From CAXMST01 sp963793415 (GTDB taxonomy: Bacteria; Actinomycetota; Thermoleophilia; Solirubrobacterales; 70-9), in NCBI GenBank assembly GCA_963793415.1, contig CAWCAC010000002.1, forward strand, positions 2,790,001 to 2,854,000: DNA of 64,000 nt. The letters are read 5' to 3'. The position numbers and the translations under genes are program-made. The notes beneath the pieces were generated by a model. That model was not told the DNA's origin. It worked only from the letters and a program-made list of their open reading frames with translations, and searched no databases. Positions 37,544-46,516 of the stretch are shown piece by piece; the first letter of the stretch is position 1; each line of letters starts with the position of its first letter.

Positions 37544-37677
37544 CCGGGCGAATTTAGCAGCGGCCCCCACCGCCTCCGGCGCGAGTAAAAGCCGCTAAGT
37601 GCGGGACGACAGCGGCGCCGGACGGCCGAGGTGTTGGAGACGAGCCCGCGGACGAACGCCCCACGGATCCTTAGGCC

Positions 37678-38325
37678 TCAATCATCCGGCCCGCTGCCGA
37701 GCCGGCGCTCCAACTCCGCCGCCGGCATGCCACCTTCGCGCAGGATCCGCCAACCGCCTCCGTCCTCCTCGATCCCGGTCAGGTCGACGACGGTCGAGGG
37801 CAGGCCGGTGAGGGCGCCACCGTCGATCACCAGATCAACCGCATCGCGGATCTCCCCCTCGACTTCGGCGAAGGCGGCGGGGGCCGGCGCCCCCGAGCGG
37901 TTGGCGCTGGTCTGGAAGATCGGGCAGATGGCGCCAGCGAGGGGTCCGTCGATCAGCCGAATCCCGAGCCGGCCGGGATCCTCGCGGCAGGCGAGCGGGT
38001 AGCGATGCCGCGGGTTCGAGACGACCGCCGTGACCGGTCCCGGCAGCAGCGCGCCGAGTGCTTCGCGGCTACGCGGACCCAGCGCGCCGAGCAGCTCGCG
38101 CAGCGCCAGCGGGCTGAAGTAGAGGACCGCCGAGGGCTTGCCGTCGTCGCGGCCCTTGATCTCATGGATGCGCGCGATCGCGCGGGCGTTGACCGGGTCG
38201 CAGGCGAGCCCGTAGAGGCCGTCGGCCGGGAACAGGGCGACGCCGCCGGCGGCGATCGTCGCCTCCAGCGCAGATCTCGCCTCGGCCGCCCCGGCCTCCG
38301 TCGCAGTCGAGATCATCCGGCTCAC
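37678..38325 (-). CDS. tsaC: threonylcarbamoyl-AMP synthase (TsaC/Sua5 family)
   Basis: Makes threonylcarbamoyl-adenylate for the t6A37 modification of ANN-decoding tRNAs. 215 residues of the YrdC fold: N-terminal GGVALFPADGLYGLACD, the nucleotide-binding KGRDDGKP near 57, TSANRSG near 138 and PSTVVDLTG near 172. The Sua5 C-terminal domain is lacking, so it is a TsaC-length protein. The GTG at 38325 overlaps the prmC stop (GTGA) and has GGAGGAGG just upstream. Confidence 0.92.
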   Translation of the reverse strand: MSRMISTATEAGAAEARSALEATIAAGGVALFPADGLYGLACDPVNARAIARIHEIKGRDDGKPSAVLYFSPLALRELLGALGPRSREALGALLPGPVTAVVSNPRHRYPLACREDPGRLGIRLIDGPLAGAICPIFQTSANRSGAPAPAAFAEVEGEIRDAVDLVIDGGALTGLPSTVVDLTGIEEDGGGWRILREGGMPAAELERRLGSGPDD

Positions 38326-39190
38326 GGCCTCCTCCCGACGACGCAGCGCTCGAGCCCGGCGAGATCGGCGCGGACCTCGACGCGTTCGTAACCGACAGCG
38401 GCGAGCAGCCCGGCGACTTCCCCGCCCTGGCCGGCCCCGATCTCGAGGCCGACGGCTGAGGCCTCGACTGCCCCACCCGGGCGCAAGGAGGCGGCCAGCT
38501 CGCGGATCGCGTCGAGCCCGTCGGCGCCGGCGAGCAGGGCGCCACGCGGCTCGTAATCGGTGATCTCGGGCGCGAGCGTGAGCCAGTCGCCCTCGGCGAC
38601 GTAGGGCAGGTTCGCGAGCAGCAGGTCGAACGAGCTGCCCGTGGCCGGCAGCGAGCCGAGATCGAACTTGACCCTGTCGCCGAGGCCAAGCCGCGCCGCA
38701 TTGGCCCGGGCGACGTCGAGCGCGTCGGCGGAGACGTCGGTCGCCGTGACCGCCGCTGCGGGGATCTCGTCGGCCACGGCCAGCGCAATCGCCCCGGAGC
38801 CCGTGCCGACGTCGAGCACGGTACGTGGTTCGAGCTCGAGCGCCAGCTCGACCAGTATCTCGGTCTCGGGCCGCGGCACCAGCACCCTGGCGTCGACCTC
38901 GAGCTCGATCCGCCGGAACCCCTTACGCCCGAGCACGTATGCGATCGGCTCCCGGCGCAGGCGCCGGCGCAGCATCGCCGCGAAGCGCCGAGCCGCCGCC
39001 GCATCGACCGGCTGCTCGGGCCGCGCGACAAGCGCTGCCCGGCTCAGGCCGGTCGCCTCCGCGAGCAAGATCTGGGCGTCGAGGGCGGGCTCGCCGACCC
39101 CGACCGCCCGCAACGCATCGCGGGAGGCCTCGAGCGCCTCACCCACCGTGCCGGCCGAGACCGGCGACGGGGCCGGGCCGCCGGGCTCGC

Positions 39191-39194
<4 letters not shown>
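38322..39194 (-). CDS. prmC: peptide chain release factor N5-glutamine methyltransferase
   Basis: SAM-dependent enzyme that methylates the Gln of the GGQ motif of release factors; its target gene prfA lies directly upstream and overlaps it. 290 residues: helical N-terminal domain, then GRKGFRRIELEVDARVLVPR and the SAM motif VLDVGTGSGAIALAVA near 122-137. The catalytic loop is NLPYVAEGDW near 192, a variant of the usual NPPY that is common in PrmC of actinobacteria and others. The start is GTG at 39194 (GTGA overlap with prfA). Confidence 0.93.
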
Positions 39195-40264
<1,070 letters not shown>

Positions 40265-40303
40265 CAGGCCACAGTCTGACCGGTGCGGCTTCTGTACCGT
40301 GGA

Positions 40304-41830
40304 ATGCGGTACGAGGGGATGCAGGGAGCGCGAACGCACAAGCGATGGGCCTCCGCCGCGAGCGGAACGCTGCTGCTGCTCGCGACCCTGCTGGCGCTGG
40401 CCCTGACTGCGCCGGCCGCCCGCGCCGGAGTCTCGGATCGGCCGATCGGGATCGGCTTTGCCGACCCCGACTTCGACTCGCCCGACGGCGCCAAGCGCGT
40501 CGACCTGATGGACCGTGCGGTCGGAGCCGGCAGCCATTACATGCGGATCATCATCTCCTGGCGGTTCATCGCTGCGACCGAGCCCGCCCAGCCGACCAAT
40601 CCGGACGACCGCGCCTACAACTTCCGCCGCCTCGACCTGATCGTCAAGGAGGCTTCCGAGCGCGGCCTCGATGTGCTGTTCACCCTGCATGCCGCGCCCG
40701 AGTGGGCGACGGATCCGGACGCGGTCGCCGCCGGCGACTACCCCGGAACGCCGGAAACGCGCAACCCGGACCCAATCGCGCTCGGCCAGTTCGCGGCGGC
40801 GCTCGCCCTCCGCTACAGCGGCCAATACGAGCCGCCGCCGCGGATCGGCATCCCGACGACCGGCCCGCTACCCCGGGTCCATCTGTTCGAGCCGTGGAAC
40901 GAGCCCAATCTGACCGGCTTCCTCAGTCCCCAGTGGATCGGCAGCACGTCCTACAGCCCCGAGCTCTACAGGCGCCTGCTGAACGCGGTCTACGACGCCG
41001 TCCACTTCGTCCAGCCGGATGCAACGGTGATCGCCGGCGCGACCGCCCCTGAAGGCGACCTCGACGGCCCGGCCCGGCGGGTATCGCCGCTCAAGTTCAT
41101 CCGCGAGCTGCTCTGCCTCCGCAACCGCAAGGAACTGCGGGCCGCGCCCTGCCCCGAGCCCGCCCGCTTCGACGTCCTCTCACACCACCCGATCACGCCC
41201 GAGCGCCCGCCGCGACGGCCGTCCCGGCAGCGCGACAACGCCGGCATCGTCGAGATGGGCGAGATCCACCGCATCCTCCGAGCCGCCGAGAGGCAGGGCA
41301 CCGTCTATCCGGCCGGACTGCGCAGGGACGCATGGGCGACTGAGTTCTGGTGGGAGACGAACCCGCCGACGCCGACCCGGTTCTACGAGGCGCCCTCCGA
41401 GCGCCGCCAGGCGCGCAACATCGCCGACGCGCTGCGCTTGCTCTGGAAGGAGCGCGTCGAGGTCGCGCTGCTGTTTCAGGTACGTGACAGCGCCGACGTC
41501 ACCGGGCCGCCGCGCAAGGGCTGGGCCACGGGCATCCTCTTCGCCGACGACACCCGCAAGGACTCCTACCGGTCGGTGCGCGTGCCGTTCGTCGCCGATC
41601 GGGTCAGCCGCAAGCGGGTCTCGACCTGGACGCGGGTGCCCGAGGCCGGCAGGCTCCAGCTGGTCGTCAAGCAGGGAGGGCGCAGCAAGACCGTCGCCCG
41701 CGTCGACGTCGCCGCCGGCGATGTCGTGACCAAGCGCGTCAAGCTGCGCGGAGCGGCGAGCATGGTCGCCAGGATCGCGGGCGAGCGCAGCAACGCCTGG
41801 CCGATCGAGGCCAAGCCGGATCCTCGCTAG
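40304..41830 (+). CDS. secreted glycoside hydrolase-like protein (clan GH-A type)
   Basis: About 508 residues with a signal peptide (basic start, LLLLATLLALALTAPAARA) and a TIM-barrel domain. The likely acid/base Glu is in EPWNEPNL (NEP motif) and the likely nucleophile Glu is in AWATEFWWE, the spacing seen in GH5/GH39/GH53-like retaining enzymes. A small C-terminal beta domain follows (TWTRVPEAGRLQLVVK). Substrate unknown. Start choice is uncertain: ATG 40304, ATG 40319 or GTG 40283 all keep the signal peptide, and none has an ideally spaced Shine-Dalgarno. It is a single gene between prfA (divergent) and rpmE (convergent). Confidence 0.8.
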   Translation: MRYEGMQGARTHKRWASAASGTLLLLATLLALALTAPAARAGVSDRPIGIGFADPDFDSPDGAKRVDLMDRAVGAGSHYMRIIISWRFIAATEPAQPTNPDDRAYNFRRLDLIVKEASERGLDVLFTLHAAPEWATDPDAVAAGDYPGTPETRNPDPIALGQFAAALALRYSGQYEPPPRIGIPTTGPLPRVHLFEPWNEPNLTGFLSPQWIGSTSYSPELYRRLLNAVYDAVHFVQPDATVIAGATAPEGDLDGPARRVSPLKFIRELLCLRNRKELRAAPCPEPARFDVLSHHPITPERPPRRPSRQRDNAGIVEMGEIHRILRAAERQGTVYPAGLRRDAWATEFWWETNPPTPTRFYEAPSERRQARNIADALRLLWKERVEVALLFQVRDSADVTGPPRKGWATGILFADDTRKDSYRSVRVPFVADRVSRKRVSTWTRVPEAGRLQLVVKQGGRSKTVARVDVAAGDVVTKRVKLRGAASMVARIAGERSNAWPIEAKPDPR

Positions 41831-41843
41831 TCATGTCCGCCCA

Positions 41844-41857
41844 GGCCGCGTGCGGCC
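41844..41857. terminator. hairpin between convergent genes
   Basis: GGCCG(C) and (G)CGGCC at 41844-41857 form a short stem with a 4-nt loop in the 39-bp gap between the glycosidase-like gene and rpmE. Weak bidirectional terminator candidate. Confidence 0.3.
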
Positions 41858-41869
41858 GGGGCCCGGGCG

Positions 41870-42076
41870 TCAGCCCTTCTTCTGGGCGGCGCGGCGCTTG
41901 AAGCGCTCAACGCGACCGCCGGTATCGACGAGCTTCTGCTTGCCGGTGTAGAAGGGATGGCACTCCGAGCAGAGTTCGACGTGAATCTCGGACTTCGTGG
42001 AGCGGGTGTAGAACTCGTTGCCGCAGGAGCAGCGGACGTGGGCGAGTCCGTAGTTGGGGTGAATCTCAGTCTTCAT
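41870..42076 (-). CDS. rpmE: 50S ribosomal protein L31, zinc-containing type
   Basis: 68-residue ribosomal protein. MKTEIHPNYGLAHVRCSCGNEF is split here as the conserved opening with Cys16 and Cys18 (CSC), followed by CSEC (36-39), so all four zinc-binding Cys are kept (C+ form). The Lys/Arg-rich tail RFKRRAAQKKG is normal. It starts at ATG 42076; a longer open frame upstream is non-coding. It precedes prfA in the same orientation with the secreted protein gene inserted between them; in mycobacteria they are adjacent. Confidence 0.96.
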   Translation of the reverse strand: MKTEIHPNYGLAHVRCSCGNEFYTRSTKSEIHVELCSECHPFYTGKQKLVDTGGRVERFKRRAAQKKG

Positions 42077-42157
42077 CCCCACCGATGTTAGAGAGGCGCG
42101 CAAGCGGCACGGCCGCCGACCTGATTGAGGAGGTCCAGAGCGGGTACGGACGCTGAT

Positions 42158-42577
42158 GTGGAAAGCCCGTCGAAGACCGCCGCGCTCGGTCTGATCGCGC
42201 TGGCCGCCGCCCTGATAGTCGTCGTGATCGTGTTCGTCGCGAGCGGCGACGACGACGAGGGTGCGCCGACGGGCGACGCTGCCGTGGCAAGCGCCCAGGC
42301 CGATCCCGAGGCGGTCTCCCTGTTCTCGGAGAACTGCAGCACCTGCCACACGCTGACCGTCGCCGGCACTGGCGGCGACGTCGGCCCCAACCTCGACGAC
42401 GAGGCCTACGACACCGAGCGGGTACGCAACGCGATCGCCAACGGCGCCGGCAACGGGCAGATGCCGCCCGGGCTGCTCGAGGGCGCCGAGGCCGAGGCCG
42501 TCGCCAAGCTGATCGGCACCGACGATCCGACGCTGGCGGCGCCCGACTCGCCGGCGGGAGGCAGCGGCGCAGGCTGA
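42158..42577 (+). CDS. membrane-anchored c-type cytochrome
   Basis: 139-residue protein: a single N-terminal anchor (LGLIALAAALIVVVIVFVA), a Ser/Asp/Ala linker, and one haem domain with CSTCH near 60 (NCSTCHTL) and a Met ligand in GQMPPG near 106. The motif order is that of small class I cytochromes, probably an electron carrier for a terminal oxidase. I chose the GTG at 42158, which puts a short basic segment before the anchor; a TTG at 42125 gives 11 more residues. A strong hairpin follows the gene. Partners are not visible nearby. Confidence 0.85.
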   Translation: MESPSKTAALGLIALAAALIVVVIVFVASGDDDEGAPTGDAAVASAQADPEAVSLFSENCSTCHTLTVAGTGGDVGPNLDDEAYDTERVRNAIANGAGNGQMPPGLLEGAEAEAVAKLIGTDDPTLAAPDSPAGGSGAG

Positions 42578-42587
42578 GCGCGACTAG

Positions 42588-42627
42588 CGTTCGCGGTCCG
42601 GCGCACCGGCGCCGGATCCCGCGAACG
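42588..42627 (+). promoter_or_regulatory. long hairpin in front of the universal stress protein gene
   Basis: Left arm 42588-42604, loop ACCG at 42605-42608, right arm 42609-42627. CGTTCGCGG pairs with CCGCGAACG and TCCGGCGC with GCGCCGGA; only a two-base bulge (TC, 42617-42618) breaks the 17-bp stem. The Shine-Dalgarno AAGGAG of the next gene starts at 42628, directly after the stem. It could terminate the cytochrome transcript or regulate translation of the stress protein. Confidence 0.6.
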
Positions 42628-42638
42628 AAGGAGCGAGC

Positions 42639-43514
42639 ATGCCTCTGACAGTCCTCGTCGGCGCCGACGACCGTGAGCCGAGCGCAGACGCGATCGAGCT
42701 CGGCCTCGAGTTGGCCGCAGACGGCGGCTCGTTGCACATCGCCGCCGTGCTCCCCTACGAGGCCGTCCCCTACGGCGTCGCCGCCTATGAACAGGCGCTG
42801 AACGAGCACTATGCGCGGATCTTCGAGCGAGTCGACGCGCAGGTCGGGTCGCGTCCGTATACGGCGCACCGGCCGATGAGCTCCTCGCCGCCGCGGGCGC
42901 TGGCCGAGCTCGCCGAGGACGTCGGTGCCGGGGTCGTCGTGATCGGCTCGACCGAGCGCAGCCGGATCGGACGGATCCTGCCCGGCTCGGTCGGCGATCG
43001 GCTGCTCGCCGGCTCGGCCTTGCCGGTCGCGATCGCCCCGCGCGGCTACGCGACCGACTCGCACACGGTCGAACGGATCGGGGTCGGCTTCGACGGACGC
43101 GAGGAGTCCGGCGTGGCGCTGGCCTTCGCGTCATTTCTCTCGCAGGCGGTCGGCGTGCCGCTGAAGCTCCTCGCCGTGCTCGCGCCGCCGGCGCCGGCGC
43201 TGGCACAGATCGCTCCCGACCTCGGCTACGAAGAGACCGTGCGCAGCGAGCTGGAGGCGGTCCTGGAAGCGGGCGAGCAGGCGGTCGCAGCACCGGGGAC
43301 GACGACCGAGATTCTCGTCGGCGAGCCCGCGATCGCCCTCGCCGAAGCGAGCGCTGGCCTCGACCTGCTGATCGTCGGCTCGCGCGGCTACGGCCCGCTG
43401 CGCCGCGTCCTGCTGGGCGACGTCTCCGCGAAGCTGGTCCGCGAGGTGCAGTGCCCGGCGATCGTCGTTCCGCGCGCTTTCTCGGATCCGATCGGCGTCT
43501 CATCCCCCGGTTGA
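42639..43514 (+). CDS. universal stress protein with two UspA domains
   Basis: 291 residues: two tandem UspA domains (about 1-140 and 145-290). The second domain has GSRGYGPLRRVLLGDVS followed by LVREVQCPAIVVPR, the nucleotide-binding loop of ATP-binding Usp proteins with Asp in the usual Ser/Thr place; the first has GSTERSRIGRILPGSVGD, a variant loop. Such proteins help survival in stationary phase or stress, often by binding ATP. The ATG at 42639 has AAGGAG 5 nt upstream, directly behind a long hairpin. The stop overlaps the start of the next gene (TTGA). Confidence 0.92.
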   Translation: MPLTVLVGADDREPSADAIELGLELAADGGSLHIAAVLPYEAVPYGVAAYEQALNEHYARIFERVDAQVGSRPYTAHRPMSSSPPRALAELAEDVGAGVVVIGSTERSRIGRILPGSVGDRLLAGSALPVAIAPRGYATDSHTVERIGVGFDGREESGVALAFASFLSQAVGVPLKLLAVLAPPAPALAQIAPDLGYEETVRSELEAVLEAGEQAVAAPGTTTEILVGEPAIALAEASAGLDLLIVGSRGYGPLRRVLLGDVSAKLVREVQCPAIVVPRAFSDPIGVSSPG

Positions 43515-45049
43515 GGCTCATCTACGCCGCCGCGATCGCCGCGGCGCTGCTGCTCTGTCCGCCGACATCGGCTGAACTTGCTCGCGCGGACGCTCTCAGC
43601 GAGGAGATCGAGTCCGAGGTCGCACGGGATCTCGATGACAACGGTGTGCCCGGAGCCGCGCTGGCCCTGGTCAGGCCCGGGAAGGGCACGTCCGTCGCGA
43701 CATTCGGAACGATCGGGGGCAGCGGCGAAGCTGTGGCTCCGCAGACGCCATTCGTGACGGCGTCGATCAGCAAGTCGTTCACGGCGCTGGCCGTGATGCA
43801 GCTGAGCGAGCAGGGCGCGATCGAGCTCGACGCGCCGGTCAGCGACTACCTCCCCCGGTTCAGCGTCGAGCCCGAGACCGCGACCGGCCTAATCACGGTC
43901 GAGATGCTGCTCGACCAGACGAGCGGCATCGGCGAGACAGCAGGGGGCGAGGGTCTCCGCTACCTCTCCGACAACTCGATCGAGGAGACGGCAAAGGAGC
44001 TGCGGGGAACCACGCTGGTCTCGGAACCCGGCGAGGAATGGAACTACGCGAACGGCAACTACGTTCTGCTCGGCGCGATCGTGGAGTCAGCCTCCGGGCA
44101 GAGTTTCGAGGATTGGGTGACAAACCGGATCCTCGAGCCGCTGGGGATGCGGCATACGTTCCTCGAGCTTGCTCCCGCCCTCGACGCCGGGCTTGGCGAA
44201 GGGCATCGGTACTGGTTTGGGATCACCCGGCCACACCTCTCTTTCACCACCGGGCTCGTGCCGGCGGGGGGCGTGATCTCGACGGCTCCCGACATGGCGC
44301 GGTACATGCGCATGTACCTCGGCGGGGGCGCCCTCGCGGGTCGTCGCGTGCTCTCACGCGCGGGGGTCGAGACGATGATGCGGCCGGCCGCAAGGGCCGA
44401 GGTCGGTCCGTGGGCGAAGCCCGGCGAGGTCGCCTACGGCTACGGGCTCTTCGTCGGCGGTGCGCCGTTCGGCGACGAGCCGGCGGTGTTCCACCCCGGC
44501 GGGTCGCCCGATTCGGGTTCGATGATGGTCCTGTTCCCTGCCCGGGACGAAGGGATCACGCTGCTGCTCAACGCCTCGCCCGAGGTTCCACTGCCCGGGG
44601 CCGACGGCGCAGTCGACCGGATCTCCGCCAACGCCGCGAGCCGCCTGATCGGATCGACGCCCGCGGAGGGGATGAGCATGCACGACTACTACGTCTGGTT
44701 CGACCTGATCGCTGGGCTGTTGCTGGCATGCGCCCTGACCGGATTGGTCGGTGCGGCCCGCTCGGCTCCACGCCTCCCGCAGCGCGGTCCGCGACGCGTG
44801 CTGCAGATCCTGATCCCGGCGCTGGCACTCCTGATCGGCCTGCTTGCTCTGCTGCCGGCCGTGCTCGGCACGCTCGGATGGCGGGTGCTGTCGCTCTCGA
44901 TTCCCGATCTGGCGCTGCTCCTCTTCGCGCTCGCGGTGCTGCTGGCCGCTGCCGGCGCCGTTCGGCTGTTGCGAATCCGCTCCGCCTCGCGCACGGCGCG
45001 CGATGGCGACGACGGGAGCCCAGGCCTGCGGTCGGGCACAGGCTCCTGA
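43511..45049 (+). CDS. beta-lactamase-fold serine hydrolase with C-terminal membrane segments
   Basis: 512-residue class C/penicillin-binding-like hydrolase, exported by an N-terminal hydrophobic stretch. The catalytic motifs are S85-I-S-K88 in TASISKSF, YAN in WNYANGNYVLLG, and HPGGS towards the end of the domain. After it come about three membrane helices (DLIAGLLLACALTGLVGA, ILIPALALLIGLLALLP, DLALLLFALAVLLAAAGAV), so the enzyme is tethered outside the cell. The likely start is TTG at 43511, which overlaps the preceding stop and keeps the signal; no good ATG exists. Function may be in peptide, lipid ester or peptidoglycan hydrolysis rather than drug resistance. Confidence 0.82.
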   Translation: MRLIYAAAIAAALLLCPPTSAELARADALSEEIESEVARDLDDNGVPGAALALVRPGKGTSVATFGTIGGSGEAVAPQTPFVTASISKSFTALAVMQLSEQGAIELDAPVSDYLPRFSVEPETATGLITVEMLLDQTSGIGETAGGEGLRYLSDNSIEETAKELRGTTLVSEPGEEWNYANGNYVLLGAIVESASGQSFEDWVTNRILEPLGMRHTFLELAPALDAGLGEGHRYWFGITRPHLSFTTGLVPAGGVISTAPDMARYMRMYLGGGALAGRRVLSRAGVETMMRPAARAEVGPWAKPGEVAYGYGLFVGGAPFGDEPAVFHPGGSPDSGSMMVLFPARDEGITLLLNASPEVPLPGADGAVDRISANAASRLIGSTPAEGMSMHDYYVWFDLIAGLLLACALTGLVGAARSAPRLPQRGPRRVLQILIPALALLIGLLALLPAVLGTLGWRVLSLSIPDLALLLFALAVLLAAAGAVRLLRIRSASRTARDGDDGSPGLRSGTGS

Positions 45050-45092
45050 CCGCCTTTGCCCAGAGCGCCGGGGCTGCCAAGCTTTCCGATTG

Positions 45093-46508
45093 ATGAATTG
45101 GCGAGCTGCAACAGCGACGGCAGTTGCGCTCTGTCTGTGTGCGGCCGGCGTCGCCGTGCCCGGCACCAGTACGGCGGCAGGCTCCGGCGTGGACAGGCAC
45201 GGCCCGCGGATCGACATCGAACAGCTCGGGCACTGTGGCAAGAAGGCTCCACCGCGACTCCGCTGCGGTCGTCTCGACGTCCCGCTCGAACGGGCCGATC
45301 CCTCGCTTGGCTCGCTCTCGCTGCGTTTCGCGGTGCTGCCCCGCAGCGATCGCTCCCTGCCCTCGAAGGGGGCGTTGCTCGCTGTCGAAGGTGGTCCGGG
45401 ATACGGCTCCGTCGGCAGCGCCCGCGGCTACATCGACCTGTTCGGCGACCTGCTCGAGCGCCGCGACCTGCTGCTGGTCGACGAGCGCGGCACCGCCGGC
45501 TCGGGCGCGATCGACTGCCCCGACCTGCAGCGCGGCGTCGGGCCCGAGGACATCGCGCTCGCCGACTGCGCCGAGCAGCTCGGCGACACCTACGGGTCCT
45601 ACCGGACCTCGGCCGCCGCCGACGACCTCGACTCGGTCCGCGAGGCGCTCGGCTACAGGCGGATCCTGCTCTACGGCGACTCGTACGGCACCTATCTCGC
45701 GCAGTCGTATGCCTTCCGGCACGGTGAGCACCTGCGGCGGATCGTCCTCGACAGCGCCTATCCGGTCCGGGGCGAGAGCGGCTGGTATCCGAGCACCTGG
45801 CGGACCGGGATCAAGGGACTGCAGATCGCCTGCAGCCGCTCGGCTGCATGCCCGGCCGGGGCCCCGAAGCGCCTCGCCCGGATCGCGGGCCTGTTGCGGA
45901 AGCGGGAGCGCGGCGTCGGTCCGCTGCTGACCCGAATCGCCAACGCCGGCTACTCGCCGCCGGCCAGCTACCTGCGGATCGATCGTGCGATTCGCGCCTA
46001 CCTCGACGGCCGCGAGCGCCCGTACAGGCGCCTGACGCGACCGCGGCGGATCGGGACCGGCAACGCCTTCGGCTACTCGAAGGGAATGGAGCTCGCGGTC
46101 AGCTGCAACGACTACCCGATGCTCTGGGACAGGACCGCGGCGGAGGCCGAGCGGCGGCGACAGCTCCAGGCCGAGATCGCCGCCTACCCCGCCGACCGCT
46201 TCGACCCGTTCACCCCGAAGGAGATCGCGTTGACGCCCGGCTGGGGCTACCTGTCGTGCCTGGTCTGGCCCGGCCCGAGCCCCTACTTCGAGCCGCCGGC
46301 CGATCCCGGCGCCGCGCCGCCCGACGTGCCGGTCCTGGTCGTCTCCGGAGAGCTCGACAACGTCACCTCGCCACGGGAGGGACGGCAGACCGCGGCGTTG
46401 TTCCCCGGCTCCGAGTTCTACCTGACCCCTGACGCCGGGCACGTCTCCTCCCTCTACGACCCGGGCTCGCCCGAGGCACGGCGGATCCGCTCCTTCCTTC
46501 GCGGCTGA
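45093..46508 (+). CDS. secreted alpha/beta hydrolase, tripeptidyl-aminopeptidase-like
   Basis: 471 residues with a signal peptide (WRAATATAVALCLCAAGVAV) and an alpha/beta-hydrolase domain of the TAP/proline-iminopeptidase-like group. Oxyanion loop VEGGPGYGSVGSA, nucleophile Ser in GDSYGTYLA near 197, Asp in SGELDNVTSP near 419 and His in DAGHVSS near 446. Several Cys pairs suggest disulfides outside the cell. Streptomyces enzymes of this group cleave tripeptides from secreted proteins; the substrate here is unknown. ATG at 45093 is 43 bp after the previous gene. Its stop lies inside a palindrome shared with the convergent glycosyltransferase gene. Confidence 0.85.
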   Translation: MNWRAATATAVALCLCAAGVAVPGTSTAAGSGVDRHGPRIDIEQLGHCGKKAPPRLRCGRLDVPLERADPSLGSLSLRFAVLPRSDRSLPSKGALLAVEGGPGYGSVGSARGYIDLFGDLLERRDLLLVDERGTAGSGAIDCPDLQRGVGPEDIALADCAEQLGDTYGSYRTSAAADDLDSVREALGYRRILLYGDSYGTYLAQSYAFRHGEHLRRIVLDSAYPVRGESGWYPSTWRTGIKGLQIACSRSAACPAGAPKRLARIAGLLRKRERGVGPLLTRIANAGYSPPASYLRIDRAIRAYLDGRERPYRRLTRPRRIGTGNAFGYSKGMELAVSCNDYPMLWDRTAAEAERRRQLQAEIAAYPADRFDPFTPKEIALTPGWGYLSCLVWPGPSPYFEPPADPGAAPPDVPVLVVSGELDNVTSPREGRQTAALFPGSEFYLTPDAGHVSSLYDPGSPEARRIRSFLRG

Positions 46509-46516
46509 GCGCTCAG
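46505..46516. terminator. palindrome holding both stops of a convergent pair
   Basis: CTGAGCGCTCAG is a perfect 12-bp palindrome that contains the TGA stops of both convergent genes (46506-46508 and, on the other strand, 46515-46513). It may act as a small bidirectional terminator. No loop or T-run is available. Confidence 0.3.
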
